Of a DNA stretch of 64,000 nt, positions 46,855 to 55,483 are shown piece by piece (within the stretch, counting starts at the first letter, position 1; every line of letters begins with the position of its first letter). The notes under the pieces were generated by a model. That model worked only from the letters and a program-made list of their open reading frames with translations, was not told the origin of the DNA and did not search any database. A program made the translations under genes and the position numbers. The stretch comes from Kitasatospora kifunensis (GTDB taxonomy: Bacteria > Actinomycetota > Actinomycetes > Streptomycetales > Streptomycetaceae). The stretch lies in the NCBI RefSeq assembly GCF_014203855.1, contig NZ_JACHJV010000001.1, positions 2,046,001 to 2,110,000 of the forward strand, read 5' to 3'.

Positions 46855-48747
46855 ATGAGCGAGGCGCCGACGGACTGGAGTCCGGTGGAACAGCGGCTTT
46901 GGGAGGCCTTTCGGCGTGGCGCCGTCTGCGACCTGTCCGCGCACGATCGAGCCGCCGACGACCCGGGTTCACCCGCCGAATGGGGTCCGGAGCGAACGGT
47001 ACGAGCCAAAGTGCTGGCGCTGCTGCTGCTCAGCGGCCCCGCCGCCGTCCCCGGCACGGTGCGCGGCCTCAAGCTCACCGGCGCGCTGATCACCGGGCGC
47101 CTGGACCTGGCGGGCGGGCGGATCGAGGACTTCATCGAGCTGCGCGGCTGCCGCTTCGACACCGGCGTGTTGCTCTCCGAGGCGCAGGGCGGCACCATCC
47201 GCTTCGACGGCTGCTGGCTGCCCCGGCTCGACGCCTCCCGGCTGATCACCGCCGGCGACCTGGTGCTGGCCCGCTGCGCGGTGGCCTCCGGAGTCCGGCT
47301 GACCGACGCCCAGATCGGCACCGACCTGATCGTCAACCACCTGGTGGTCGGCGGCGACCACAACGACCGCGCGTTCTCCGCCGACGGCCTGACCGTGCAC
47401 CAGGACTTCGAGGCGGACCGCCTGGTCACCTACGGCGACCTGAGCCTGCGCACCGCCCGGGTCAACGGCCGGCTCTCGCTGCGCGGCGCGCAGTTGCACG
47501 GCCGCCCTGGGCAGCAGAACTGCCTCAACGCGGCCCGGATCAGCGTGGGCAGCACCTGCTACCTGACCGGCTGGCTGCCCGCCCAGGTGGCCAGGCCGCG
47601 GGTGAACACGTTCTGGCAGGCGCAGCCGCCGGTGAGCTACAGCCTGCAGAACCGGGACCCGGGACCGTACTACCGCGACCCGCAGAGCAGCGACCCGGGG
47701 GCGCGGCTGGACGGGGAGTCGGCGTTCGTGGGCGTACCGGCGGCTACCGAGGCACCGGCTGCTCCGGACGTGCCGACACCGCGCCTGCCGGACGGTGCCG
47801 CGCCCGAGGCCGCGCACGAGGACCCGGCCACGGACCCCGCCGAGGGTTCGGCCGAGGGTTCGGCCGAGGACCCCGCCGAGACGCCGCTGGCCCTGGGCAG
47901 CGATCCGGGCAGCATGTACGGCCAGGGCTTCGGCGAGGTCGAGCCGGTCGGCAGCCGCAGCCTGCCGTTCCGTGCCTTCGGCGGGGTGCGCCTGGACGAC
48001 GCCCGGTTCGAGAGCGCCTGCCTGATCTCCAACGCCGAGTTCCACCTCGGCCACGGCCAGGAGCTGTCACTGCGCCGGATCCAGACTCCCGAGCTGCGCT
48101 TCACCTGCCCGACCCCGCCCACCGGCACGGTCGCCCTCTCCCGGGCCCGGATCGGCAACCTGGTGGACACCCCGGGCGCCTGGCCGCACAACGGCACGGT
48201 CCGGCTGACCGGCTTCGCCTACGAGTCGCTGCGCCCGCCGGAGGACTCCCCGTTCACCGTCGAACAGCGGATCGCCTGGCTGGACCGCGCGCTGGACACC
48301 TACCACCCCGAGCCCTACGAGCAGCTGGCGGCCGCGCTGCGCCGTGACGGCCTGGACGAGGACGCCCGCGAGGTTCAGTACGCCAAGCAGCGCCGCCGCC
48401 GCCAGGCCCTGCCGCTGCCGGGCCGGCTCTGGTGCTCGTTCCAGGACATCACCGTCGGCTACGGCTACCGCCCCGGCCGGGCCGCGCTGTGGCTGGTGGC
48501 CGCCTGGGCACTGGGCACCCTCTGGTTCGCCGGCCACCAGCCCGCGCCGGTCAAGGTGGACGAGCACCCGCACTGGAACGCGGCCCTCTACTCGGCCGGC
48601 CTGGTGCTGCCGATCGTCAACCTGGGCCAGGACGGCTGGGCCCCGGCCGGCTTCAGCCAGTGGCTGAGCGCGGCCCTGGTGCTGACCGGCTGGGCGCTGG
48701 CGACCACGGCGGTCACCGGAGCCACCCGGGTGCTGCAGCGGGGCTGA
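46855..48747 (+). CDS. membrane protein with pentapeptide-like repeat domain
   Basis: A 630-residue protein. Residues of about 60-260 and 350-470 consist of regular beta-helix-like repeats: [75 protein letters not shown]. An acidic Ala/Pro/Glu-rich insert (about 295-345) separates the two parts. The C-terminus has three hydrophobic segments (about 543-561, 576-592, 603-627), so the repeats are probably cytosolic and tethered. Streptomycete relatives are often labelled membrane-associated oxidoreductase, but no cofactor motif is visible, so I do not accept that function. Divergent from hisD. Confidence 0.7.
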   Translation: MSEAPTDWSPVEQRLWEAFRRGAVCDLSAHDRAADDPGSPAEWGPERTVRAKVLALLLLSGPAAVPGTVRGLKLTGALITGRLDLAGGRIEDFIELRGCRFDTGVLLSEAQGGTIRFDGCWLPRLDASRLITAGDLVLARCAVASGVRLTDAQIGTDLIVNHLVVGGDHNDRAFSADGLTVHQDFEADRLVTYGDLSLRTARVNGRLSLRGAQLHGRPGQQNCLNAARISVGSTCYLTGWLPAQVARPRVNTFWQAQPPVSYSLQNRDPGPYYRDPQSSDPGARLDGESAFVGVPAATEAPAAPDVPTPRLPDGAAPEAAHEDPATDPAEGSAEGSAEDPAETPLALGSDPGSMYGQGFGEVEPVGSRSLPFRAFGGVRLDDARFESACLISNAEFHLGHGQELSLRRIQTPELRFTCPTPPTGTVALSRARIGNLVDTPGAWPHNGTVRLTGFAYESLRPPEDSPFTVEQRIAWLDRALDTYHPEPYEQLAAALRRDGLDEDAREVQYAKQRRRRQALPLPGRLWCSFQDITVGYGYRPGRAALWLVAAWALGTLWFAGHQPAPVKVDEHPHWNAALYSAGLVLPIVNLGQDGWAPAGFSQWLSAALVLTGWALATTAVTGATRVLQRG

Positions 48748-48944
48748 GCGGCTCCACCAGCAGGGGACGGAGCCCGACGAGCGCCGAACCAGGATCACCA
48801 TGCAAGCTTGGACCTCAGCACACTCATTCACCAACTCCCGTCACCCAAGCGGTAGATGAAGAGATGTCAGCCTCATCTCACGTGGAGTAGACCTTTTAAG
48901 TTGGGAGGACGACGCAGGACACCCGGCGGCGTCCGCCATACCGC

Positions 48945-49307
48945 ATGATGGATGCCATGGTTGATGTCCTGTCACATCGACTGGTTCCTGATCGGCTGTG
49001 GAAACTGGTCGAACCGCTGCTGCCCTCCTTCCCGCCGCGCCCCCAGGGCGGCGGGAGCGCACCACTGAACGACCGGACCGTCTTCACGGCCGTCGTCTAC
49101 GTCCTGACCAGCGGATGTTCCTGGCGCCACCTGCCGCCGGAGTTCGGCGTCTCGCCCGCCACCGCGCACCGCCGGTTCCGCACCTGGGGCCGGGCCGGGC
49201 TGTGGCAGCGGCTGCACCAGACGGCTGCCGACCAGTCGGGTGCCCACCCCGAGGGTCACTGGCTCACGCTGATAGTCCGCGCGGCACTGGCCCGGCACGA
49301 CCGCTGA
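48945..49307 (+). pseudogene. IS5-family transposase remnant (N-terminal part only)
   Basis: Up to 120 residues match the N-terminal DUF4096 domain of IS5-type transposases: VPDRLWKLVEPLLPSFPPRPQGGG, NDRTVFTAVVYVLTSGCSWRHLPPEFG and TAHRRFRTWGRAGLWQRLHQ. In complete elements a DDE catalytic domain of about 150 more residues follows, often by frameshift. Here the frame stops at 49307 and the next 600 bases encode no DDE domain in any frame that I can see. It is therefore a decayed fragment. It lies just upstream of the polymer cluster and marks past insertion activity at this junction. Confidence 0.8.
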
Positions 49308-49574
49308 TCAGTCCTCGGCCGGCCCACCGCGGACCCTTGCCCTCCCCCTCGTCGGCCACCCCCGCGACACCGCCGCAACCCTTTGCCGCCAACCCTCGGC
49401 AGGAAAGCGGCGGCGCTCGGAATCAAAGATTCCCCCTCGCCTTTCCCTGGTGTTCGACAAGAATCCCCGCACGCTCGAACAAATGCGCTGGCCACCCTTA
49501 TCGGACCGGCCTTTCGGCTGGCCACTCGACTGCCGCAACCCGGGACGCCACGTGAGACGGGGGCAGGCAAAATG

Positions 49575-49584
49575 AGAAATTTCT
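49575..49584. promoter_or_regulatory. AGAAATTTCT palindrome ahead of the synthase promoter
   Basis: A perfect 10-base, AT-rich palindrome, rare in this GC-rich DNA, 18 bases before the proposed -35 element. It could be a regulator binding site for the polymer cluster. Confidence 0.35.
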
Positions 49585-49602
49585 GAGCCAGCTCTGAGCC
49601 CC

Positions 49603-49632
49603 TTGCCGCACTTGCGCGGACCGGCATAGTGT
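49603..49632 (+). promoter_or_regulatory. candidate sigma-HrdB-type promoter of the polymer cluster
   Basis: TTGCCG (49603-49608) and TAGTGT (49627-49632) are 18 bases apart, close to the streptomycete vegetative pattern TTGACR and TAGRRT. An alternative -10, CATAGT at 49625, gives 16 bases. It is the best match in the upstream region. Transcription would start near 49640. Confidence 0.4.
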
Positions 49633-49992
49633 CCGACGTGTTAAATCGCTGAAAGGCGAATGGAAGCGTCCGTCTCGCGGACGGAGTGCCACGTTGTCGG
49701 TCGCACAGCGGCGGGGGGAAGCGCCGACTGTGCCGAGACCCGAACCGGCACGGGGGATTGAGCCGATCGACGGATTACGGGGCGTCGATCGCCGAGCCAT
49801 GCGCAGGTCGCACGGCTCGATCCAGGGCCGTCCCACGGGTTTACCAGGGCGCGCCGAAAGCACTTTCGGTGCTTTGCGGTGCCCACCGACAGAGTTATTC
49901 CGATCATCCCTCGAATGCCCGATCGAGGGTGTCGGACGTTAAATCCACCGGCTGTTGCAGTCATCGTTGCTCTCCTGCCGACAGGAGGAATC

Positions 49993-52900
49993 ATGCCGAG
50001 AGTTGAATCACCGTCGCCGTACAGCACACCACGAGGTGGACCGGACGTTTCAGAGCCCGCCGGCCACTGGATTCTGCCGCCAGTCCAATGGCTGGCCCGG
50101 TACTTCGAGCGGACCTGCGACCGGGTGCCGGGCAATACCGCCGTCAGCTGCGGCACCGTCTCGCTCAGCTATGCCGACCTCGACCGCCGGGCCAACAAGC
50201 TGGCCCGACTGCTGCGGCAGCGGGGAGCCGGCCCGGGCCGGAACGTGGGGATTCTGCTGGAGCGCTCCCTGGACAGCTACATCGCCCTGCTCGCGGTGCT
50301 CAAATCCGGCGCGGCCTACGTCCCGCTGGACCCGTCGTTCCCCGCCGACCGGGTGGCCTTCATCGCGCAGGACGCCGAACTGTGCGACCTGGTGACCAGC
50401 GCGGCGATGCGCCACCGGACCCCCGACCTGCCCTGCCAGATCCTCGAACTGGACGAGATGGCAAGACAGTTGGAAAGACAGTCGGCCGACAGAGTGGCCG
50501 TCGAGGTCGATCCCTCGGCGGTCTGCTACGTCATCTACACCTCGGGAACCACCGGACGGCCCAAGGGCGTGGCCGTCTCCCACGCCAATATCGTCAACTT
50601 CCTGCGGTCCGTCGCACCGATCTACCAGGTCAGCGAGGAGGACCGGGTCTACCAGGGACTCTCCCTCGCCTTCGACTTCTCGGTCGAGGAGATCTGGCCG
50701 GCCTGGGTGGTGGGCGCCACCCTGGTGGCGGGACCGACCGACGACCGGCGGGTGGGCGAGGGGCTGGCCGCCTTCCTGGTCGAGCAGGCGATCACCGTGC
50801 TCTGCTGCGTACCGACGCTGCTGACCACCATCGAGGCCGAGGTCTCCTCGCTGCGCAGCCTGCTGGTCAGCGGCGAGGCCTGCCCGCCCGACCTGGTCAA
50901 GCGCTGGTCCCGACCGGGCCGGCGGTTCCTGAACGTCTACGGCCCCACCGAGTCGACGGTCAGCGCCACCTGCGGCGAGCTGTCGCCGCGCCGTCCGGTC
51001 ACCATCGGCACGCCGCTGCCCAGCTACCGGGTCTACCTGCTCGACGAGAAGCTGCGCCCGGTGCCGGAGGGCGAGAGCGGGGAGATCTGCATCGGCGGCC
51101 CCGGGGTGGCGATCGGCTACCTCAACCGGCCCGAGCTCACCGCGGAGAAGTTCGTCACCAATCCGGTGGCGCACGACCGCGAGCAGAGCCCGCGCATCTA
51201 CCGCACCGGCGACCTGGGCCGACGCACCCCGACCGGGGAGATCGAGTTCCTGGGCCGGATCGACACCCAGGTCAAGATCCGCGGCTACCGGATCGAACTG
51301 GCCGAGATCGAGGAGGTGCTCCGCGAGGACCCCGCGGTCGAGAACGCCGTGGTCGTGCCGCGCGAGCACGACGGCGTCGTCCAGGACCTGGTCGGCTACC
51401 TCACCCTGACGGACCGTGCGGCCGGAGCGGACGGAGCAGCCGGCGAAGAGCTGCGCGAGCGCCTGCACACCACGCTGCGCGGCCGGCTGCCCGAGTACAT
51501 GATCCCCTCGTTCGTCGAGGTGCTGCCCGCCTTCCCGCTGCTGGCAGCGGACAAGGTCGACCGAGCCGCGTTACCGCCCCCCACCTCCCCGCCCCTGGGC
51601 AAGCGCGCGCGCCCGCACGCGCCCGCCCAGAGTGCGACGGAGCGTCAACTGGCCGCCGCCTGGCAGGAGGCGCTCGGGGTCCAGCAGCTCTCCGTCGAGG
51701 ACGACTTCTTCCTCGACCTGGGCGGCCACTCGATGGCGGCGGCCCGGCTGATGTCCCGGCTGCGCCGCCTGCCGAAGCTGACCGACCTGGCCATGGCGGA
51801 CCTGTACAGCCACCCCACGGTGCGGGCGCTGGCCGGCTTCGTCGACGCGGCCGGCGCCGCCGCCCCGCAGCCGGAACGCGTCCAGGGCCCGCCGCCACGG
51901 CGGCACTCCACGCTGCGGGTGGCGCTGTGCGGGGCGGCCCAGCTGGCCTCGCTGTACGCCTGGCTGATGGTGTTCGGCCTGCCCGCCCTGATCCTGCTCT
52001 ACCGCCTGCTGGCCGCCTCGCACGAGCCGATGCCGGGGCTGGGCTCAGGCGGCCCGCTGCCCTACCTCGCGCACCTGCGGTGGGACCGGTTCACGCTGCT
52101 GGAGATCGGCTGGACGCTGCTGGACCTGACGCTGCTCCCGGCGCTGGGCTGCCGGTTGCTGCTGGCCGGAGTGCGTCCGGGCTGGTACCCGCTCTGGGGC
52201 GTGACCTACCTCCGGTTCTGGTTCTTCACCAAGGTGATGGCGAGTTCACCCGTCGCGCTGCTGGCCGGCTCGCCGCTGCTGCCGCCGTTCATGCGGCTGC
52301 TCGGCGCCGAGGTCGGGCGCGGCTGCCACATCTCGGCCCCCTTCGGCCTGCCCCGGTTCGTCGAACTCGGCGACCACGTGAGCGTGGGTTACGGCGCCCG
52401 GGTGCACTCCTACGCGGTCGAGGACGGCTGGCTGCGGCTGGCTCCGGTGAGGCTCGGTGACGGCAGCTGCCTGGGCACCAACAGCGTCATGCTGCCCGGT
52501 TCCGTGCTCGGCGCGGGCGCCTCGGTCGGCGAGCAGTCGCTGGTCCCGGCCGACCGCACGGTGCCCGACGGCGAGCACTGGGCCGGTGCGCCGGCCACCG
52601 CGCAGGAGGCGCCCACGCCGGTGCTGCAGGCCATGGCGGAGCAGCCCGACGAGCGGCCCTGGCCGCTGCGGGTGCTGGCCGGCTACGCCGGCGGCGCCCT
52701 GCTGCTCATCCTGGTGCCGCTGCTCATCGCGGCCGCCGGCTCGGTCCTGATCGGCTGCGTGGCCTGGCAGGACGGCTTCGCCTGGGCGCTGCTCTCCACC
52801 CTGGCGGCCGGACCGGTCTTCGTCCTGGTCACCTGCACCCTGGTGGTCCTGGTCAAGCGGGCCGTACTGCCCCGGGTCCAGGCCGGCATCTACGCCGAGC

Positions 52901-54045
52901 GCAGCGGTTTCGGAGTGCGCAAGTGGATCAGCGACGGCCTGCTGACCACCAGTCTGACGCTGACCCACTCGCTCTACTCCACCCTCTACCTGGTGCCGTT
53001 CCTGCGCCTGCTCGGTGCCCGCACCGGGCGCCGCTCCGAGGTGGCGACGATCAGCTTCGTCGACCCGGACATGCTGATCATCGGCGAGGAGAGCTTCGTC
53101 GCGGACGTCAGCGTGGTGGCCCCCGCGGTCTTCCACCGCGGCCGGATCGCACTGGCGCCGGCCGAGGTCGGCAGGCGCAGCTTCGTCGGCAACGGCGCGC
53201 TGCTGCCGGGCTCCTGCCGGATGGGCGACAACAGCCTGCTCGGCGTGCACTCGGTGGCGCCCGCCAAGCCGATCGGCCCGGAGACGACCTGGCTCGGCTC
53301 CCCGGCGATCTTCCTGCCGCGCCGCGAGGAGAGCCAGAAGTTCGCGCCCAAGTACACCTACGACCCCAGCCCCGGGCTGATCGCGGCCCGCCTGGCCATC
53401 GAGTACCTGCGGGTCACGCTCCCCTCGACCATCGGCGCCCTGAGCGCACTCGGCGCCCTGTACGTGGGCATCGACCTGGCCAGGAACAGCTCACCGCTGC
53501 TGGTCTTCCTGCTGGGTCCCGCCCTGCTGCTGGGCGCCGGCCTGTTCGCCACGCTGCTGGTGGTCCTGCTCAAGTGGCTGGTCATCGGCCGCTACCGGCC
53601 TCGGGTGGAGCCGCTCTGGGGCATCTGGGTGCGGCGCACCGAGCTGATCACCGGCCTGTTCGAGAACCTGGTGGTGCCCGCCGTGCTGAACTTCCTCACC
53701 GGTAGCCCGCTGGCGCCCTGGGTGATGCGGCTGTTCGGAGCCCGGATCGGGCGGCGGGTCTGGCTCAACACGACCTACCTGACCGAGTTCGACCTGGTCG
53801 AGGTCGGCGATGACGCGGCGGTCGGCGAAGTCACCTCGCTGCAGACCCATCTGTTCGAGGACCGGGTCATGAAGATGTCCAAGGTCCTGGTCGGGCAGGC
53901 CAGTTCGCTGGGCCCGCGGTGCGTGGTGCTGTACGACGCCGAGGTCGGCGCCGGCACCTCGCTGGACGCGCTGTCACTGGTGATGAAGGGCGAACACCTA
54001 CCGGCCGACACCCGATGGCGCGGTATCCCCGCCCGCCGCTGCTGA
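49993..54045 (+). CDS. membrane-bound single-module NRPS of the poly-lysine synthase (Pls) type; predicted poly-diaminobutyrate synthase
   Basis: A 1350-residue enzyme. The adenylation domain (about 35-525) has TSGTTGRPKG (183-192), YGPTES (316-321), TGD (405-407) and the Lys of ADKVDR (521). The carrier domain has DLGGHS with the phosphopantetheine Ser580. Hydrophobic segments follow at about 641-672, 700-725, 894-922, 933-958, 1147-1163 and 1167-1196. Between and after them are three related soluble domains (about 745-890, 1010-1125, 1228-1350) with hexapeptide beta-helix pattern. No condensation or thioesterase domain is present. This is the layout and near the length (1319, as I recall) of epsilon-poly-L-lysine synthase, whose C-terminal domains join monomers on the membrane. 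The downstream diaminobutyrate and aspartokinase genes point to diaminobutyrate as monomer. ATG 49993 has AGGAGG upstream. Codon 527 is TTA. Confidence 0.88.
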   Translation: MPRVESPSPYSTPRGGPDVSEPAGHWILPPVQWLARYFERTCDRVPGNTAVSCGTVSLSYADLDRRANKLARLLRQRGAGPGRNVGILLERSLDSYIALLAVLKSGAAYVPLDPSFPADRVAFIAQDAELCDLVTSAAMRHRTPDLPCQILELDEMARQLERQSADRVAVEVDPSAVCYVIYTSGTTGRPKGVAVSHANIVNFLRSVAPIYQVSEEDRVYQGLSLAFDFSVEEIWPAWVVGATLVAGPTDDRRVGEGLAAFLVEQAITVLCCVPTLLTTIEAEVSSLRSLLVSGEACPPDLVKRWSRPGRRFLNVYGPTESTVSATCGELSPRRPVTIGTPLPSYRVYLLDEKLRPVPEGESGEICIGGPGVAIGYLNRPELTAEKFVTNPVAHDREQSPRIYRTGDLGRRTPTGEIEFLGRIDTQVKIRGYRIELAEIEEVLREDPAVENAVVVPREHDGVVQDLVGYLTLTDRAAGADGAAGEELRERLHTTLRGRLPEYMIPSFVEVLPAFPLLAADKVDRAALPPPTSPPLGKRARPHAPAQSATERQLAAAWQEALGVQQLSVEDDFFLDLGGHSMAAARLMSRLRRLPKLTDLAMADLYSHPTVRALAGFVDAAGAAAPQPERVQGPPPRRHSTLRVALCGAAQLASLYAWLMVFGLPALILLYRLLAASHEPMPGLGSGGPLPYLAHLRWDRFTLLEIGWTLLDLTLLPALGCRLLLAGVRPGWYPLWGVTYLRFWFFTKVMASSPVALLAGSPLLPPFMRLLGAEVGRGCHISAPFGLPRFVELGDHVSVGYGARVHSYAVEDGWLRLAPVRLGDGSCLGTNSVMLPGSVLGAGASVGEQSLVPADRTVPDGEHWAGAPATAQEAPTPVLQAMAEQPDERPWPLRVLAGYAGGALLLILVPLLIAAAGSVLIGCVAWQDGFAWALLSTLAAGPVFVLVTCTLVVLVKRAVLPRVQAGIYAERSGFGVRKWISDGLLTTSLTLTHSLYSTLYLVPFLRLLGARTGRRSEVATISFVDPDMLIIGEESFVADVSVVAPAVFHRGRIALAPAEVGRRSFVGNGALLPGSCRMGDNSLLGVHSVAPAKPIGPETTWLGSPAIFLPRREESQKFAPKYTYDPSPGLIAARLAIEYLRVTLPSTIGALSALGALYVGIDLARNSSPLLVFLLGPALLLGAGLFATLLVVLLKWLVIGRYRPRVEPLWGIWVRRTELITGLFENLVVPAVLNFLTGSPLAPWVMRLFGARIGRRVWLNTTYLTEFDLVEVGDDAAVGEVTSLQTHLFEDRVMKMSKVLVGQASSLGPRCVVLYDAEVGAGTSLDALSLVMKGEHLPADTRWRGIPARRC

Positions 54046-54100
54046 ACACCCCCACCCGCACTCAACACCCCCCGTCCCGGCCCCCTTTGGAGAAACCTTC

Positions 54101-55480
54101 ATGTCCTCGCTCCACCAGCTCGACGCCCTCACCGCCCCCCACGTGGCCGGCGACCTGCCGGGCCCCCGCTCCGCCGAGTTCCTGGCCCGCCAGCGGGTCT
54201 ACGAGTCCAACGCCCGCAGCTACCCCAGGCGCCTGCCCATCGCCATCGAGCAGGCCGCCGGCAGCCTGGTGCGGGATGTGGACGGCAACGTCTTCATCGA
54301 CTTCCTGACCGGCGCCGGCGTGCTCTCGCTCGGCCACAACCACCCCGAACTGGTGGCCGCCGTCACGGCGCAGCTCGGCGTGCTCACCCATGGGCTGGAC
54401 TTTCCCACCCCCGTCCGGGAGGCCTTCGTCGAGGCCCAGCTGGCCATGCTGCCGGAGCCGATGCGGGACCGCATGAAGATCCACTTCTGCGGGCCCACCG
54501 GCGCCAACGCCGTCGACGCCGCCCTCAAACTGTGCAAGACCGCGACCGGCCGCGGCGACGTCATCTCCTTCCAGGGCGGCTTCCACGGCAGCAGCCACGC
54601 GGCGATGGCGCTCACCGGGCTGGTCTCGCAGAAGCGGCCGATCCCCAACGGCGTGCCCGGCATCCACTTCTTCCCGTACTCCTACTGCGCCCGCTGCCCG
54701 ATCGGCCTGACCCCCGCCAGCTGCGCCACCAACTGCGTCAACTACCTGGAGCGGGCCCTGACCGACGGCAACGGCGGCGTGCCGCTGCCCGCCGCCGTGG
54801 TGATGGAGATGATCCAGGGCGAGGGCGGCATCATCCCCGCGACCACCGAGTTCGTCCGCCGGGTCCGCACGCTGACCCGCGAACTCGGCATCCCGCTGGT
54901 GGTCGACGAGGTGCAGACCGGCTGCGGACGCACCGGGACCTGGTTCGCCTTCGAGGAGTACGGCATCGAGCCCGACGTCATCATCGCCTCCAAGGCGCTC
55001 AGCGGCATCGGGACCCCGGTCGCGCTGATCCTCTACGACGCCGAGCTCGACACCTGGGCGCCCGGCGCCCACACCGGGACCTTCCGCGGCAACCAACTGG
55101 CCTTCGCCGCCGGGGTGGCGGCCGCGCACATCGTCCAGCGCGACGACATCCTGGGCAACGTCACCCGGCGCGGCGCACAGATCGCCGAGCTGCTCAAGCC
55201 GCTGCTGGCGGACCCGTGGGTGCTCGAAGTGCGCGGGCGCGGGCTGATCTGGGGCATCGAGTTCGCCGATCCCGCCAGCGGCCGCCCCTCCGGGCGACTC
55301 GCCGCGGCCGTCCAGTTGGCCGCGCTGCGCGGCGGGTTGATCGTCGAGGTCGGCGGACGCGAGGACGACGTGGTGCGGCTGATGCCGCCGCTCAACGTCG
55401 ACGAGGCCACCGTCGAGACCGCCTGTTCGATCCTGCTCGACGCGATCCGCACCGCGAAAGCCACTCAACGGGAGGTCTGA
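54101..55480 (+). CDS. dat: L-2,4-diaminobutyrate:2-oxoglutarate aminotransferase
   Basis: A 459-residue class III PLP transaminase, which makes 2,4-diaminobutyrate from aspartate semialdehyde with glutamate as donor. Landmarks are DVDGNVFIDFLTGAGVLSLGHNHPE, FCGPTGANAVDAALKLCKTATG, FQGGFHGSSHAAMALTG, MIQGEGGIIPA, VVDEVQTGCGRTGTWFAFE, and the PLP Lys298 in IIASKALSGIG. The L-T-G-A-G-V-L-S-L-G-H-N-H start and the N-terminal 'SNARSYPRRLP' resemble Dat/RhbA proteins more than EctB. Cys196, Cys199, Cys208 and Cys212 form a CX2CX8CX3C cluster that is unusual for transaminases. ATG 54101 follows GGAG. It lies 55 bases after the synthase gene, and the kinase starts three bases after its stop. No ectA, ectC or siderophore genes are nearby. 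Confidence 0.88.
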   Translation: MSSLHQLDALTAPHVAGDLPGPRSAEFLARQRVYESNARSYPRRLPIAIEQAAGSLVRDVDGNVFIDFLTGAGVLSLGHNHPELVAAVTAQLGVLTHGLDFPTPVREAFVEAQLAMLPEPMRDRMKIHFCGPTGANAVDAALKLCKTATGRGDVISFQGGFHGSSHAAMALTGLVSQKRPIPNGVPGIHFFPYSYCARCPIGLTPASCATNCVNYLERALTDGNGGVPLPAAVVMEMIQGEGGIIPATTEFVRRVRTLTRELGIPLVVDEVQTGCGRTGTWFAFEEYGIEPDVIIASKALSGIGTPVALILYDAELDTWAPGAHTGTFRGNQLAFAAGVAAAHIVQRDDILGNVTRRGAQIAELLKPLLADPWVLEVRGRGLIWGIEFADPASGRPSGRLAAAVQLAALRGGLIVEVGGREDDVVRLMPPLNVDEATVETACSILLDAIRTAKATQREV

Positions 55481-55483
55481 GCA

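Larger units (their letters stand above)
49308..49992. other. long gene-free region upstream of the polymer synthase
   Basis: 685 bases without a convincing gene, less GC-biased than the flanks. It contains the perfect palindrome AGAAATTTCT (49575-49584), two direct CTGAGCC repeats (49583-49589 and 49594-49600), a plausible promoter at 49603-49632, and the strong AGGAGG ribosome-binding site (49984-49989) of the synthase. From that promoter the leader would be about 350 bases, long enough for post-transcriptional control. Short open frames here lack support. Confidence 0.55.

Noticed and set aside
48945..49307. Functional insertion sequence
   Set aside because: Only the N-terminal domain remains; no catalytic DDE domain or clear terminal inverted repeats were found.
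49993..54045. Epsilon-poly-L-lysine synthase
   Set aside because: Architecture fits, but poly-lysine synthase genes are not known to need a co-encoded diaminobutyrate aminotransferase; lysine cannot be fully excluded without an assay.
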